A stretch of DNA of 64,000 nucleotides from Gossypium raimondii (Eukaryota; Streptophyta; Magnoliopsida; Malvales; Malvaceae). Of the stretch, positions 11,325-23,000 are shown in pieces. The stretch lies in the NCBI RefSeq assembly GCF_025698545.1, contig NC_068565.1, positions 5,022,001 to 5,086,000 of the forward strand. Direction: 5' to 3'. Below the pieces are notes generated by a model. The model was given only the letters and a program-made list of their open reading frames with translations, was not told where the DNA came from and did not search any database. Position 1 is the stretch's first letter; every line of letters starts with the position of its first letter. The position numbers and the translations under genes were made by a program.

Positions 11325-14300
11325 ATGGGAAAGTTTATATGGTTGTGTCAAATCCGTAGTCTCCTCTTTGTGCTGTTCTTTCTTTCCGTAGTTGATTGTT
11401 GTCTGAGTTTGTCATCCTCTTCTCTTAATCCAACTCCTCCATGTCTACCAGAAGACACTTCAGCCTTGCTCCAATTCAAGAACACTATGTCCATTGATGA
11501 TTCTGCTATTTTTTCCTACTGTTATCCCAAAACAAACTCCTGGAATGAAAGCACCAACTGTTGCTCATGGGAGGGAGTCATTTGTGATAAGGCAACCGGT
11601 CAGGTGATTAGCCTAGACCTTAGTTGCTCTAAGCTTGTTGGCTCCCTTTCTCCAAACACCACCCTTTTCCGCCTTCGAGGACTTAAACGACTTGACCTCT
11701 CTTTGAACAATTTCGATGCTTCTTCGATTCCGTCTGGGTTTAATCAGTTAGTAAGTCTAACACATCTTAATCTTTCTGGTTCTTTACTCAGTGGTTCAGT
11801 CCCATCAGATATATCTTTGCCATCAAAATTGATTTCACTTGATCTTTCTGGAAATGATCAATTGAAATTTGACAGTCACGGTTTTGACATGCTTACGCGC
11901 AACTTATCTAAATTAGAAAATCTTTTACTTGGCTGGGTAAATATGTCTGATGTTGTGCCTACCTCCTTCAAGAACTTGCGTTCGTCTTTAAAGCGTTTGA
12001 GTCTCGAGTTTTGTGATTTACAGGGGGATTTCCCTAGTGAAATATTCCAGCTTGGGTACCTAGAGTATGTTGATCTAAGATGGAATTCTTTAACAGGTTA
12101 TCTCCCTAACTCCAATTGGAGTAGTCCCCTCAAATTCTTTGACCTTTCCAGTAATTATTTCGGAGGGTCAATTCCTTCTTCACTTGAAAACCTCACAAAA
12201 ATCACTTATCTCGGTTTTTCTTATAACAAATTAGAGGGACAAATTCCAGATGTCTTTGGAAACCTTAACAAACTTACTACTTTGGATTTCTCTGATTGTA
12301 ATTTTAGTGGTCAACTTCCCCCATCAATGTTCAACCTCACACAACTTACTTATTTAGACTTATCACTCAATAGGCTAGAAGGTCCCCTTCCAACTCATGT
12401 AACAGGATTTCAGAATTTGAAGGACTTCAGTTTAATTGATAACTTACTAACAGGAGGAGTTCCATCTTGGCTTTTTACTTTGCCATCTTTAGAATCCTTA
12501 GACCTCAGTTATAACAATCTCACAGGTCCAATCAATCAAATTCAAAGGCCTAATTCAATTCAAAGGGTTTATTTAGCGGATAATGACATCCATGGTGAAA
12601 TACCAACTTCTTTCTTTGGTCTTTCAAGGCTTACCCAACTTGATCTTTCATCAAACAACTTGAGTGGAGTCATTAGATCAGATATGCTTTCAAAGCTAGA
12701 GAGTCTTGAAACGCTCGATCTTTCGACAAATAATTTTAGTGGTTTTATCAACTTAGATGTTCCATCAAAGTTGAAGAATCTCACTGAAGTTAATCTTTCC
12801 AATAACAAGTTAAGGCAATTCCCGAGTTTCTTGCGATCTGCGAAAAGCTTGAGAAGTCTTGATCTTTCCAATAACAAAATTCAGGGTTCAATTTTCAAAT
12901 GGGAATCGGAAGGTTGGGAACAATTGATTGATTTCAATCTTTCCAACAATTCGTTGACGAGTTTAGAGCAACTTCCAGGGAAGAATATTCTTAGCCTAGA
13001 TCTTCGTTCCAACCGACTCCAAGGTCCTCTTCCAGCTACGCCACCTTCATTGCAGGAATTCCTGATTTCAGATAACAAATTGACAGGAGAAATACCTCCT
13101 TCAATTTGTAATTTGACTTCACTTGATATTCTTGATTTGTCTAAGAATTACTTTGGTGGAATTATTCCATCATGTCTTGGAAATTTTAGTCGGGGGATCA
13201 GTGTCATAAACCTACAAAAGAATAACTTGAGTGGCAAAATCCCTGATTTTTGTGTTGAATTAAATAGTTTGACAACTCTTGCTCTTAATGACAACAAATT
13301 TGAAGGGTTATTGCCACGGTCCTTTGTTAATTGTACCGTGCTACGTTTTTTGAACCTAGCAAACAACACCTTGTACGATCTCTTTCCCCGTTGGCTCAGT
13401 GTACTTCCAGTCCTGCAAGTTCTTATCTTACGCTCTAATAGATTTTATGGTCGCCTAGACCATCCCATGGCTACATCTAGCTTTTTAAGCTTGCAAATCC
13501 TTGATCTCTCTAAAAATGAGTTCACTGGCCCCTTTCCGAAAATATTCTTCCAAAGTTTTAGACGTTTGAAATTAGTTGCAGCTTCACAACCACAACAAAT
13601 GAGTAAATGTGGTAGAGTTGGTGTATCTTGTTTTCCTAGTCCTCGAGATCGTTATGACAGTCCCGAAAACTATAAAAAATATGTGAAATTAACCATGAAA
13701 AGGTTGGAGATAGAGCTAGATCTGGACAAATCATTAACTAATTTCACACTCATAGATTTTTCAAACAATCGATTCAGTGGACGAATCCCTGAGGCACTCG
13801 GCGAACTTCATGCTCTTTTAGTGCTCAACCTCTCACACAACAGATTAAACGATACCCTACCACCGTCATTGGCAAATATGGCAGCACTTGAATCATTAGA
13901 TCTGTCATCTAACAAGCTTGGTGGTAGAATTCCTTCCGAGTTAACGAAACTGACATTTCTGGAAGTGCTAAACTTGTCGCAAAACAATTTTTTCGGACCA
14001 ATTCCGGTTGGACATCAATTCAATACTTTCGATATTGATTCCTATGCTGGAAACTTGGGTTTATGCGGCTTCCCACTATCAAAGAAATGTGGCAGTGAGG
14101 AGGAACGAAAGCCACCAACACCAAAGCTTGTGGAAGATGAAGATTCTGCAATACCCTTTATTTGGGAACTTGTAATGATGGGGTATGGGTGCGGAGTAGT
14201 GTTGGGATTGAGTACGGGATACATAGTATTCACAACTGGAAGACCGTGGTGGTTGGTTAGAATGGTTGAGAGAGACTGGCAGAGGAATTTTACAAGATGG

Positions 14301-14330
14301 GCCCGCAGGATTGGAAGAAAAAGAAACTAG
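11325..14330 (+). CDS. RLP-3: intact LRR receptor-like protein, 1001 aa (Cf-9/9DC/RLP33-like)
   Basis: Single exon. Residues 1-29 form a signal peptide. The LRRNT cap has PCLPEDTSALLQFKN and NCCSWEGVICD. About 25-30 plant extracellular LRRs follow (LxxLxLSxNxLxGxIP), with a variable island region near residues 755-790 before the last four LRRs. Then come the LRR C-cap (GNLGLCGFPLSKKCG), an acidic stretch, a membrane helix (about 945-969, GYGCGVVLGLSTGYIVF with GxxxG spacing) and a 32-residue basic cytoplasmic tail ending RIGRKRN. No kinase is present. This is the full RLP layout and a normal family length. Family knowledge: RLPs sit in the plasma membrane, sense microbial or damage ligands and pair with SOBIR1 and BAK1; the GxxxG helix is the usual SOBIR1 contact. 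The ligand is unknown. RLP-5 is its close tandem paralogue. Confidence 0.93.
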   Translation: MGKFIWLCQIRSLLFVLFFLSVVDCCLSLSSSSLNPTPPCLPEDTSALLQFKNTMSIDDSAIFSYCYPKTNSWNESTNCCSWEGVICDKATGQVISLDLSCSKLVGSLSPNTTLFRLRGLKRLDLSLNNFDASSIPSGFNQLVSLTHLNLSGSLLSGSVPSDISLPSKLISLDLSGNDQLKFDSHGFDMLTRNLSKLENLLLGWVNMSDVVPTSFKNLRSSLKRLSLEFCDLQGDFPSEIFQLGYLEYVDLRWNSLTGYLPNSNWSSPLKFFDLSSNYFGGSIPSSLENLTKITYLGFSYNKLEGQIPDVFGNLNKLTTLDFSDCNFSGQLPPSMFNLTQLTYLDLSLNRLEGPLPTHVTGFQNLKDFSLIDNLLTGGVPSWLFTLPSLESLDLSYNNLTGPINQIQRPNSIQRVYLADNDIHGEIPTSFFGLSRLTQLDLSSNNLSGVIRSDMLSKLESLETLDLSTNNFSGFINLDVPSKLKNLTEVNLSNNKLRQFPSFLRSAKSLRSLDLSNNKIQGSIFKWESEGWEQLIDFNLSNNSLTSLEQLPGKNILSLDLRSNRLQGPLPATPPSLQEFLISDNKLTGEIPPSICNLTSLDILDLSKNYFGGIIPSCLGNFSRGISVINLQKNNLSGKIPDFCVELNSLTTLALNDNKFEGLLPRSFVNCTVLRFLNLANNTLYDLFPRWLSVLPVLQVLILRSNRFYGRLDHPMATSSFLSLQILDLSKNEFTGPFPKIFFQSFRRLKLVAASQPQQMSKCGRVGVSCFPSPRDRYDSPENYKKYVKLTMKRLEIELDLDKSLTNFTLIDFSNNRFSGRIPEALGELHALLVLNLSHNRLNDTLPPSLANMAALESLDLSSNKLGGRIPSELTKLTFLEVLNLSQNNFFGPIPVGHQFNTFDIDSYAGNLGLCGFPLSKKCGSEEERKPPTPKLVEDEDSAIPFIWELVMMGYGCGVVLGLSTGYIVFTTGRPWWLVRMVERDWQRNFTRWARRIGRKRN

Positions 14331-15130
14331 CACTTCATCCAAATTGCATAGGTGAGATTCAAATATGTTTTGCTAAAACTTGGACCAAAAATTGTATTTA
14401 CTTTTTAATTGATAATGCATATATAGTAATTTAGACTTAATTTTTCCATTCTATTTGCCATAGTTGGACCTGAGGTGAATTGGAGGGAAAATGAAGAACT
14501 GCTTCTGTAAGATTTGGGTCGAAGCCTCTGTTCTTACCTTTTGGGTTCATTTTCAAGGCAGTGGTTTAAAGATATGATTAAGGTGTTGTTTGAGAATAGC
14601 TTGCTCTTTCTTGGCTTGTTGTTCAACTTTGGCTCTTGAGTTGGCCTTTGATGACAAATTGGAAGACATACAGATCCACCTGCACCTTCCTCTGTTTAAA
14701 GGAATTTGGCTTCGACCCTCAAGTTGGCGTTCACACACATATTTTGAAATTTAAGACCCCTTGTCTTTTAGTTTCATTTGATTAGCCAAAATGCAACATT
14801 AAAATATTATCAAATATAGGGAAATTAAAATGTAATTATATTATAATGAGAAAAATTAAAAGGAGTAATATTTTATATAATGCTAGTGGTATTGTATTTT
14901 TTGTCTTAATTATGAAGCATGCACCAAAGACAAAGTTCATGCTAAAGACAGAAAAGAAAAAGATTAATAATAATTAATGACCGCTTACTAGTTAGTTCTA
15001 TTGTATTTTAATAATTATGACCGCTCATTACGTGGATAGGGTTGACGAAGACTTACTTTGTTGGTTGGAAGTGGTTGACCAAGACCATTTCCAGTCAATA
15101 GACTGCTCTCCACTATTCACTATTTGTCTG
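14331..15130 (+). other. RLP-3 3'UTR with intron, then duplicated downstream DNA
   Basis: A probable 3'UTR intron runs from 14352 (GTGAGATTC) to 14463 (TTTGCCATAG). RLP-2 and RLP-5 show the same layout. The downstream sequence to about 15044 matches that after RLP-5 up to 23754, where an LTR fragment breaks the match. At 15075-15080 another TTGACC copy of the W-box module occurs. No gene is seen. Confidence 0.55.
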
Positions 15131-15640
15131 TGGTCCCTTATAGGGTAAATTTAAATTATAAAATATCACTTAATTATTTAATTTTATCATTTTATCACCA
15201 ACAAACTAATAGTGATAGCTTTTAAAATTAAAAAAATAATAATTTTAACTCTCAATATTTATAAATTACTTTAATTTTATTTTTATTTTAAAATAAATTT
15301 AACCTGTAATATATATATTGTGTACATTTCTTTTCAGTTTTATTTTTATAATATTTAGGATTAATTTTAAAAATGAAAAAAATAAAATTATCTTATTTTT
15401 GGGTGTTTTCATTTTTATATATTTTAAATTAAACTTAATTAATAATTTTTATAACTTTTAGAGGAAAGATTAAAAGAAATCTGTAAAAATACCAATTATA
15501 TATAATACGTAAATGTCGAAAACAATTTTCTCATGATGCTTTTATAACTTGGTTTTTCTTTACCCTTTTGGTCATTCTATTTAAACTGGAAAAAATATTT
15601 TTGGTCAATACGTAATAATCTATTTGGTTCAAGAGAAAAT
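15130..15640. other. AT-rich intergenic DNA
   Basis: Nothing recognised; AT-rich with no supported ORF. Confidence 0.5.
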
Positions 15641-15671
15641 CAATTTGTGAACCACAGAACAAGATGAATGC

Positions 15672-15990
15672 TTGACGGAGAAAGAAACCACCACTACACA
15701 ACCACTTAAAAACGGCCATCAGATGAGTCATTGTCAAACCATTTTTATCAATATTTTACCACCGAAAATCCACTGGAAAGGTTTATGGCATATTTTCCAA
15801 TTCCATGGTAAAGTCATTGATGCTTTTATTCCGCGAAATAGGGGAAAGAGTGGGAATAGGTTTGGGTTCATTCGATACGAAAGTGTGAGAGATGTTACTA
15901 GAGCAATATAGAGACTGAACGATTTTAGATTGTATGGAAATCGCATTGCTGTTAGTATGGCAAATGTTTTGCGTAAGGTCTTCTTTTTAA
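15672..15990 (+). pseudogene. RRM-domain fragment (broken), retroelement-associated type
   Basis: The conceptual translation contains an RNA-recognition motif: an RNP2-like TIFINIL, then HWKGLWHIFQFHGKVIDAF and an RNP1-like NRFGFIRYESV. A stop codon (15909-15911) breaks it, and the frame continues with RLNDFRLYGNRIAVSMA, the usual last strand. No upstream ATG stays in frame. After the domain, the sequence to about 16250 is non-coding and resembles a terminal 3' end. RRM pieces of this style accompany plant LINE-like and dispersed gene families. It is probably a dead copy; no function is assigned. Confidence 0.6.
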
Positions 15991-16249
15991 TGTAAAGTTT
16001 GATTCGGTCAATTTTTCAACTTGTAAAACACTTTTGAAGTTTCATGGTGGATGCTCTTGATAAAGTTGGGGAGATAGGATTTTCTATGTTTCAGGATTGG
16101 TGTTGATTGTGTTGTTTTGTTTTGATGTTGCATCAGTTTTTTGTTCTTTTTTATGCTTGCAGCATGCTTTGGTGTCTTTCTTTGTCGTTGTAATGGAATT
16201 TTGGTACCTAGTTCCTTTATAAAACTCGCTTGATTGTTGATAAAAGAAA

Positions 16250-17354
16250 AAGGTTAAATTGATACTATATATAAATATTATTATTATGCTAATGTTAAAA
16301 GTTACCACTCTTAATCCGCTGATGATGAAAAAAGGCAAAACTGAATAATTGAGTGATTATGTTATAATTTTTATAATTGATTAATTAAAAATAAATTTAT
16401 TAATACTTGAGTGACATTTTATACCTTTACCTAATTAGATGACAAAAATTAAGTGAGTATCAATATAATTTACCTATAATTATAATATATAGATTGCTTA
16501 GAAATTTCAACAACATACCACATCAAAAGGATCGATATGTGATAAGAACAAAGACCAATGACTACTGCAATTACTCTTTTATTTAATATTGTTTGAAATG
16601 ATCTTTAAAGTTACATATATCTCTTACTCTCAAAATAAATTTTTAATACAAACAATTCTCAGATTGCAAGGTTAAAGCCAAGATGCAATAAGTTTCTTAA
16701 TGCAAAAAAGAAAGCAAGTGCTCAAGATTTTGGTTTTACTCTAAATATTAACTTATTATTTAGATAAAATTACTTTTATTTTCATCTTTCTTATTATATA
16801 TGCTCAAGAAATTAAAATTCATATGTTCATCATCACTAAAATATTAGAAAAATAAAGGTTGAGATAGTAAATTAAATAGCTTCAAGTATTGGGACCTTAA
16901 GTGATGTCCTTTCATTATTTTTTATTCAGTTTACGTACAAAAACAAAAGCATATCATTTGAAAGATCAACGCGTAATTAAAACAGAAGGCTCAACAAAAA
17001 CTGAGGCAATTACCATGAGACTTAACAAAAGCAAAAGCAAAGGTAAATGACCAACCCTAATTAAGTAACAATTGATTTTTAAAATAGATAACAAAAATTC
17101 GAATAGAAATAAATGAAAATTTAAGAGATTTAGAAAAGATTGACTACAAAAGGATCCAATTAAGAAAAAAAATCTCAGCTTGCAAGTTCCACATTAGGTA
17201 TTTAAAGAATTTTAAAAGACTTATAGTGGACTTGAAATGATATAAACCTCCTTATTCCACTTTCATACCTTAAGCCTTCAACCCATAGCACATTTCCAAG
17301 TTCATTTCCTTAAAACTTTGTCTCCTGCCATCGCTTACTTCAAATATTTTTAAA
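16250..17354 (+). promoter_or_regulatory. Upstream region of RLP-4
   Basis: AT-rich, with no gene. The part around 16497-16650 (CTTAGAAAT..., ACTGCAATTACT, TTGTTTGAAATGA, ATCTCTTACTCTCAAAATA) is the recurring cluster upstream module. The final 235 bp match the DNA upstream of RLP-6 (24851-24985 joined to 35851-35952). TATAAAC at 17241-17247 is the probable TATA box, 108-114 nt before the ATG. This copy is the undisturbed version of the site where the large retrotransposon inserted at RLP-6. Confidence 0.65.
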
Positions 17355-18379
17355 ATGGGAAAATTTATATGGTTGTGTCAAATCCGTAGTCTTCTCTTAG
17401 TGCTGTTCTTTCTTTCCGTTGTCGGTTGTTGTCTGGGTTTGTCTATCTGTTCTCTTAAGCCAACTCCTTTATGTCTACCAGAAGACGCCTCAGCCTTGCT
17501 CCAATTCAAGAACACCATGTCCATTGATTATTCTAGTGATGATTCCTCTTGCTATCCCAAAACAAGTTACTGGAATGAAAGCACCAATTGCTGTTCATGG
17601 AAAGGAGTCAGTTGTGATAAGGCAACTGGTCAAGTGATTGGCCTCGACCTTAGTTGCTCTTTGCTTGTTGGCTCTCTTTCTCCAAACACTAGCCTTTTCC
17701 GCCTTCAAGGACTCAAACGGTTCAACCTTGCTTCCAATGATTTCAATGGTTCTTCGATTCCGTCCGGGTTTAGTCAATTAGTAAGTTTGATACATCTTGA
17801 TCTTTCTGATTCTTCTTTCTCCGGTTCAGTTCCATCGGATATTTCTTTGCCAGCAAAACTGATTTCACTTGATCTTTCTCAAAATAACCATTTGAAATTT
17901 GATAGCCATAGTTTGGCCATGCTTACACGCAACTTATCTAAATTAGAAAACCTTTTTCTTAACAGTGTAAATATGTTTGATGTTGTGCCTACTTCCTTCA
18001 ACAACTTGCCTTCGTCTCTAAAGCGTTTGCGTCTCGAGTTTTGTGATTTAAAGGGGGAATTCCCTAGTGAAATATTCCAGCTAACGTACCTTGAGCATGT
18101 TGATCTAAGTTGGAACTCTTTATCAGGTTATCTCCCTAAGTCCAATTGGAGCAGTACCCTCAAGTACTTTAAACTTTACAATAATCACTTTGGGGGGTCC
18201 ATTCCTGCATCCATTGGAAACCTCACAAAAATCACCTTTCTAGATTTATCCCTCAATGAATTCGAAGGTCAGCTTCCCTCAACGCTGTTCAGCCTTAAAC
18301 AACTTACTCATTTAGTCTTATCATCCAATAGACTAGAAAATCATTTTAATAAATCTAACATTTTATTAAAATATCAAAT
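17355..18379 (+). pseudogene. RLP-4: truncated RLP (N-terminal part only)
   Basis: An open frame of 344 residues begins with the same signal peptide and LRRNT cap as RLP-3 (MGKFIWLCQIRS, ... PEDASALLQFKN, NCCSWKGVSCD). It continues through about ten LRRs, then loses RLP identity near nt 18340 (after SSNRLEN). It has no island, membrane helix or tail. An LTR end remnant follows directly. The sequence is nearly identical to RLP-6 over this part, so RLP-4 and RLP-6 form one sub-family and RLP-3 and RLP-5 another. If translated it would be a secreted LRR fragment; whether that has any role, for example as a decoy, is speculative. Truncation by a retroelement-linked deletion is the simplest reading. 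Confidence 0.8.
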
Positions 18380-18485
18380 TTTGAGGTGATCCGATCACAC
18401 CTAATTAAAAGAAGATTGGTGGTGACTATATTTTTTGTTTTCTAAAAAAAATAAAAATTCGATTTTCGAAAAAAAGGTTTTGACA
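18380..18485 (+). mobile_element. LTR 3'-end remnant that truncates RLP-4
   Basis: GGTGATCCGATCACACC, then GATTGGTGGTGACT and a terminal GGTTTTGACA resemble the last ~110 bp of the Tat-like LTRs at 27210-27313 and 35745-35845. It lies exactly between the RLP-4 break and the start of the duplicated RLP-5 segment. Confidence 0.65.
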
Positions 18486-20038
18486 TTGATCAGTGTGACT
18501 TAATGAGTGAATGCACGTATCGTGGGTTCCAAACGTGTGACTTATCAAATTAGCAATCAGGTGTGTGAAACTAACCCAAAACCTCGCTCGAAACTTGAGA
18601 AAATTATGAAATAGGGATTGTTTTCGAAACTACCTAGCCAATGTAATGCTCAAATCCTCACATTTGTGCTTGTTTAATAGCCTAAATTATATCGCTAATA
18701 GATAAAAGAAATCAACTCTCATTATATCGCTATGATCACCCTTAACCTTGATGACAAAGGTCAAAAATAACAATTAACTCGAGTGAAAATAAATTAAAAT
18801 AAAAACCATAATTAACTCTAGTGGCAATGAATTGAAACAAAAATTAGGGTTAACTTTTTCTCATTTATTTAAAATTTAAAATTGTGACCTTGATATTTTA
18901 ATTTTATCGATTCTTTAGTATAAAATAGCAGGGTGGATGGAAATCTTTTATTTGAGAAACTGTTATCTTGATTTGGTGCAGATATTAAATACGAAATTAT
19001 GTTTATAGTCTTTTAATTTCAAGCTACTTTCACATTAGCCCAAGATCACATTACTCTTTCCATGGCAGCTAAGCCGGCAATAACATAAAAAACAGTAACC
19101 ATTCTTTTAAATGAATTAGTTTTTATCCTGTGGAGTGTGGACATGGTTGACCAAGACCATACCAAGTCAATTTACTGCTCTCCACTACTACTTTTATTTT
19201 CATCTATTTGTCTCACAGTGAAAGGAGAAATTACATCATAGCACACTTGTTCACACTAGCCATCCCCTTTAGGACGGCCACTGCCATTTCCTCTTAATTC
19301 AGTGTATATATAGGACATATATTAATTGCCAAATGAATCAACAAACTCACTACACTTACTGACATTGACATTCAAGAAAGCTGATACAATCAAACTAAAA
19401 TAGAGTAAAATAAAACTCAAAAAAGACAAACGGTAATTTAACAAACAGACTAAACAAAAAAAAACATTGGTTTTAGAACATGTGAATCTTATTCACACTT
19501 TATCTTGCAGTTCGCCAAAACCTTTAACAGTTGAATTTGCATCTTTGATGAGCTCTTATCTTTGATTAAATTTGCCTCTTGATGAGCTCGCAACTGTGGA
19601 TGAACTCACAGATTTGAACGAGTTAGTAGGTACGCGATCTGGTTTCATCATTTAATGAATGATCACTCTGCAACATTTATAATGGTGAATATACAATCAA
19701 ATTAAAATAGAGAAAGTATATCATGTACGTTAACGCGTAATTAAAAGAGTAAAATAAAACATAAAAGACAAAATGATATTCTATAATTGAAATAATATAA
19801 TAAAACAACAGCTGGAAGGAAAGGTCTTTTCTGAATAAGTAAAATAAGTTTTTTTAAACACTCGGGAAAGACTTTATAACAGTCCACATGAAATTAGAGA
19901 ATATAAATATAGGCCAATGAATCAACTTTGGCATAGCATCTCTAAAGCCTACATCCCTCAACTTATAGCAAATTTCCAATTCCGTTTTCCTTAAAACATT
20001 GCCCCCTTTCATAGCTTGTTCCTTATTAGGTTCTAAAA
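18486..20038 (+). promoter_or_regulatory. Upstream region of RLP-5
   Basis: Duplicate of 9625-11324. It carries the TTGACC W-box-like core at 19147-19152, a GTCAA at 19166-19170 and a TATA box TATAAATA at 19902-19909, at the same distance from the ATG as in RLP-3. Small indels distinguish the copies, including a missing stretch near 19195 and a shorter GAGCTC region near 19585. Confidence 0.6.
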
Positions 20039-23000
20039 ATGGGAAAGTTTATATGGTTGTGTCAAATCCGTAGTCTCCTCTTTGTGCTGTTCTTTCTTTC
20101 CGTAGTTGATTGTTCTCTGAGTTTGTCATCCTCTTCTCTTAATCCAACTCCTCCATGTCTACCAGAAGACACTTCAGCCTTGCTCCAATTCAAGAACACT
20201 ATGTCCATTGATGATTCTGCTTTTTATTCCTACTGTTATCCCAAGACAAACTCCTGGAATGAAAGCACCAACTGTTGCTCATGGGAGGGAGTCACTTGTG
20301 ATAAGGCAACCGGTCAGGTGATTAGCCTAGACCTTAGTTGCTCTAAGCTTGTTGGCTTCCTTTCTCCAAACACCACCCTTTTCCGCCTTCGAGGACTCAA
20401 ACAACTTGACCTCTCTTCGAACAATTTCAGTGCTTCTTCGATTCCGTCTGGGTTTAATCAGTTAGTAAGTCTGACACATCTTGATCTTTCTGATTCTTTA
20501 CTCAGTGGTTCAGTCCCATCAGATATATCTTTGCCATCAAAATTGATTTCACTTGATCTTTCTGGAAATGATCATTTGAAATTAGACAGTCAAGGTTTTG
20601 ACATGCTTACGCGCAACTTATCTAAATTAGAAAATTTATCCCTTAACTTATTAAATATGTCTGATGTTGTGCCTACAGCCTTCACTAACTTGCCTTCGTC
20701 TTTAAAGCGTTTGAGTCTCGAGATTTGTGATTTACAGGGGGATATCCCTAGTGAAATATTCCTGCTTGGGTACCTAGAGTATGTTGATCTACGTGGGAAC
20801 TCTTTAACAGGTTATCTCCCAAAGTCCAATTGGAGTAGTCCCCTCAAATTCCTCGACCTTTCCCGTAATTATTTCAGAGGGTCAATTCCTTCTTCACTTG
20901 GAAACCTCACAAAAATCACCTATCTCGGTTTTTCTTATAACAAATTAGAGGGAAAAATTCCAGATGTCTTTGGAAACCTTAGCAAACTTACTACTTTGGA
21001 TTTCTTTGATTGTTATTTTAGTGGTCAACTTCCCCCATCGATGTTCAACCTCACACAACTTACTTATTTAGACTTATCAGCCAATAGGCTAGAAGGTCCC
21101 CTTCCAACTCATGTAACAGGATTTCAGAATTTGAAGGACTTCAGTTTAATTGATAACTTACTAACAGGAGGAGTTCCATCTTGGCTTTTTACTTTGCCAT
21201 CTTTAGAATACTTAGGCCTCAGTAATAACAGTCTCACAGGTCCAATCAATCAAATTCAAAAGCCTAATTCAATTCAATGGGTTGATTTGGCGGATAATGA
21301 CATCCATGGTGAAATACCAAGTTCTTTCTTTGGTCTTTCAAAGCTTACCCACCTTGATCTTTCATCAAACAACTTGAGTGGAGTCATTAGATCGGATATG
21401 CTTTCAAAGCTAGAGAGTCTTGAAACGCTCGATCTTTCGACAAATAATTTTAGTGGTGTTATCAACTTAGATGTTCCATCAAAATTGAAGAATCTCACTG
21501 AAGTTAATCTTTCCAATAACAAGTTAAGGCAATTCCCGAGTTTCTTGCGATCTGCGAAAAGCTTGAGAAGTCTTGATCTTTCCAAAAACAATATTCAGGG
21601 TTCAATTTTCAATTGGGAATCGGAAGGTTGGGAACAATTGATTGATTTGAATCTTTACAACAATTCGTTGACGAGTTTAGAGCAACTTCCAGGGAAGAAT
21701 ATTCTTACCCTAGATCTTCGTTCCAACCAACTCCAAGGTCCTCTTCCAGCTCCGCCACCTTCATTGCAAAAATTCCTGATTTCAGATAACAAATTGACAG
21801 GTGAAATACCTCCTTCAATTTGTAATTTGACTTCACTTGATATTCTTGATTTGTCTAAGAATTACTTTGGTGGAATTATTCCATCATGTCTTGGAAATTT
21901 TAGTCGGGGGATCAGTATCATAAACCTACAAAAGAATAACTTGAGTGGCAAAATCCCTGATTTTTGTGTTGAATTAAGTAGTTTGACAACTCTTGCTCTT
22001 AATGACAACATATTGGAAGGGTTATTGCCACGGTCCTTTGTTAATTGTACCGTGCTACGTTTTTTGAACCTAGCAAACAACACCTTGTACGATCTCTTTC
22101 CCCGTTGGCTCAGTGTACTTCCAGTCCTGCAAGTTCTTATCTTACGCTCTAATAGATTTTATGGTCGCCTAGACCATCCCATGGCTACATCTAGCTTTAT
22201 AAGCTTGCAAATCCTTGATCTCTCTAAAAATGAGTTCACTGGCCCCTTTCCGAAAATATTCTTCCAAAGTTTTAGACGTTCAAAATTAGTTGCAGCTTCA
22301 CAACTACAACCACAACAAGTGAGTAACTGTGGTAGAGACGCTGGTAATGTATCTTGTCTTCGTAGTCCTCGAGGTCCCGAAAACTATAAAAACTATGTGA
22401 AACTAACCATGAAAAGGTTGGAGCTAGAGCTAGATCTAGACAAATCATTAACTAATTTCACACTCATAGATTTTTCAAACAATCGATTCAGTGGACGAAT
22501 CCCTGAGGCACTCGGCGAACTTCATGCTCTTTTAGTGCTCAACCTCTCACACAACAGATTAAACGATACCCTACCACCGTCATTGGCAAATATGGCAGCA
22601 CTTGAATCATTAGATCTGTCATCTAACAAGCTTGGTGGTAGAATTCCTTCCGAGGTAACGAAACTGACATTTCTGGAAGTGCTAAACTTGTCGCAAAACA
22701 ATTTTTTCGGACCAATTCCGGTTGGACATCAATTCAATACTTTCGATATTGATTCCTATGCTGGAAACTTGGGTTTATGCGGCTTCCCACTATCAAAGAA
22801 ATGTGGTAGTGAGGAGGAACGAAAGCCACCAACACCAAAGCTTGTGGAAGATGAAGACTCTGCAATACCCTTTATTTGGGAACTTGTAATGATGGGGTAT
22901 GGGTGCGGAGTAGTGTTGGGATTGAGTACGGGATACATAGTATTCACAACTGGAAGACCGTGGTGGTTGGTTAGAATGGTTGAGAGAGACTGGCAGAGGA

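Noticed and set aside
14079..14342. Minus-strand open frames lying opposite RLP coding regions (also 8646-9047, 12569-12877, 21274-21591, 22793-23134)
   Set aside because: They mirror the LRR and tail codons of the plus-strand genes and repeat wherever the receptor repeats; their translations match no family.
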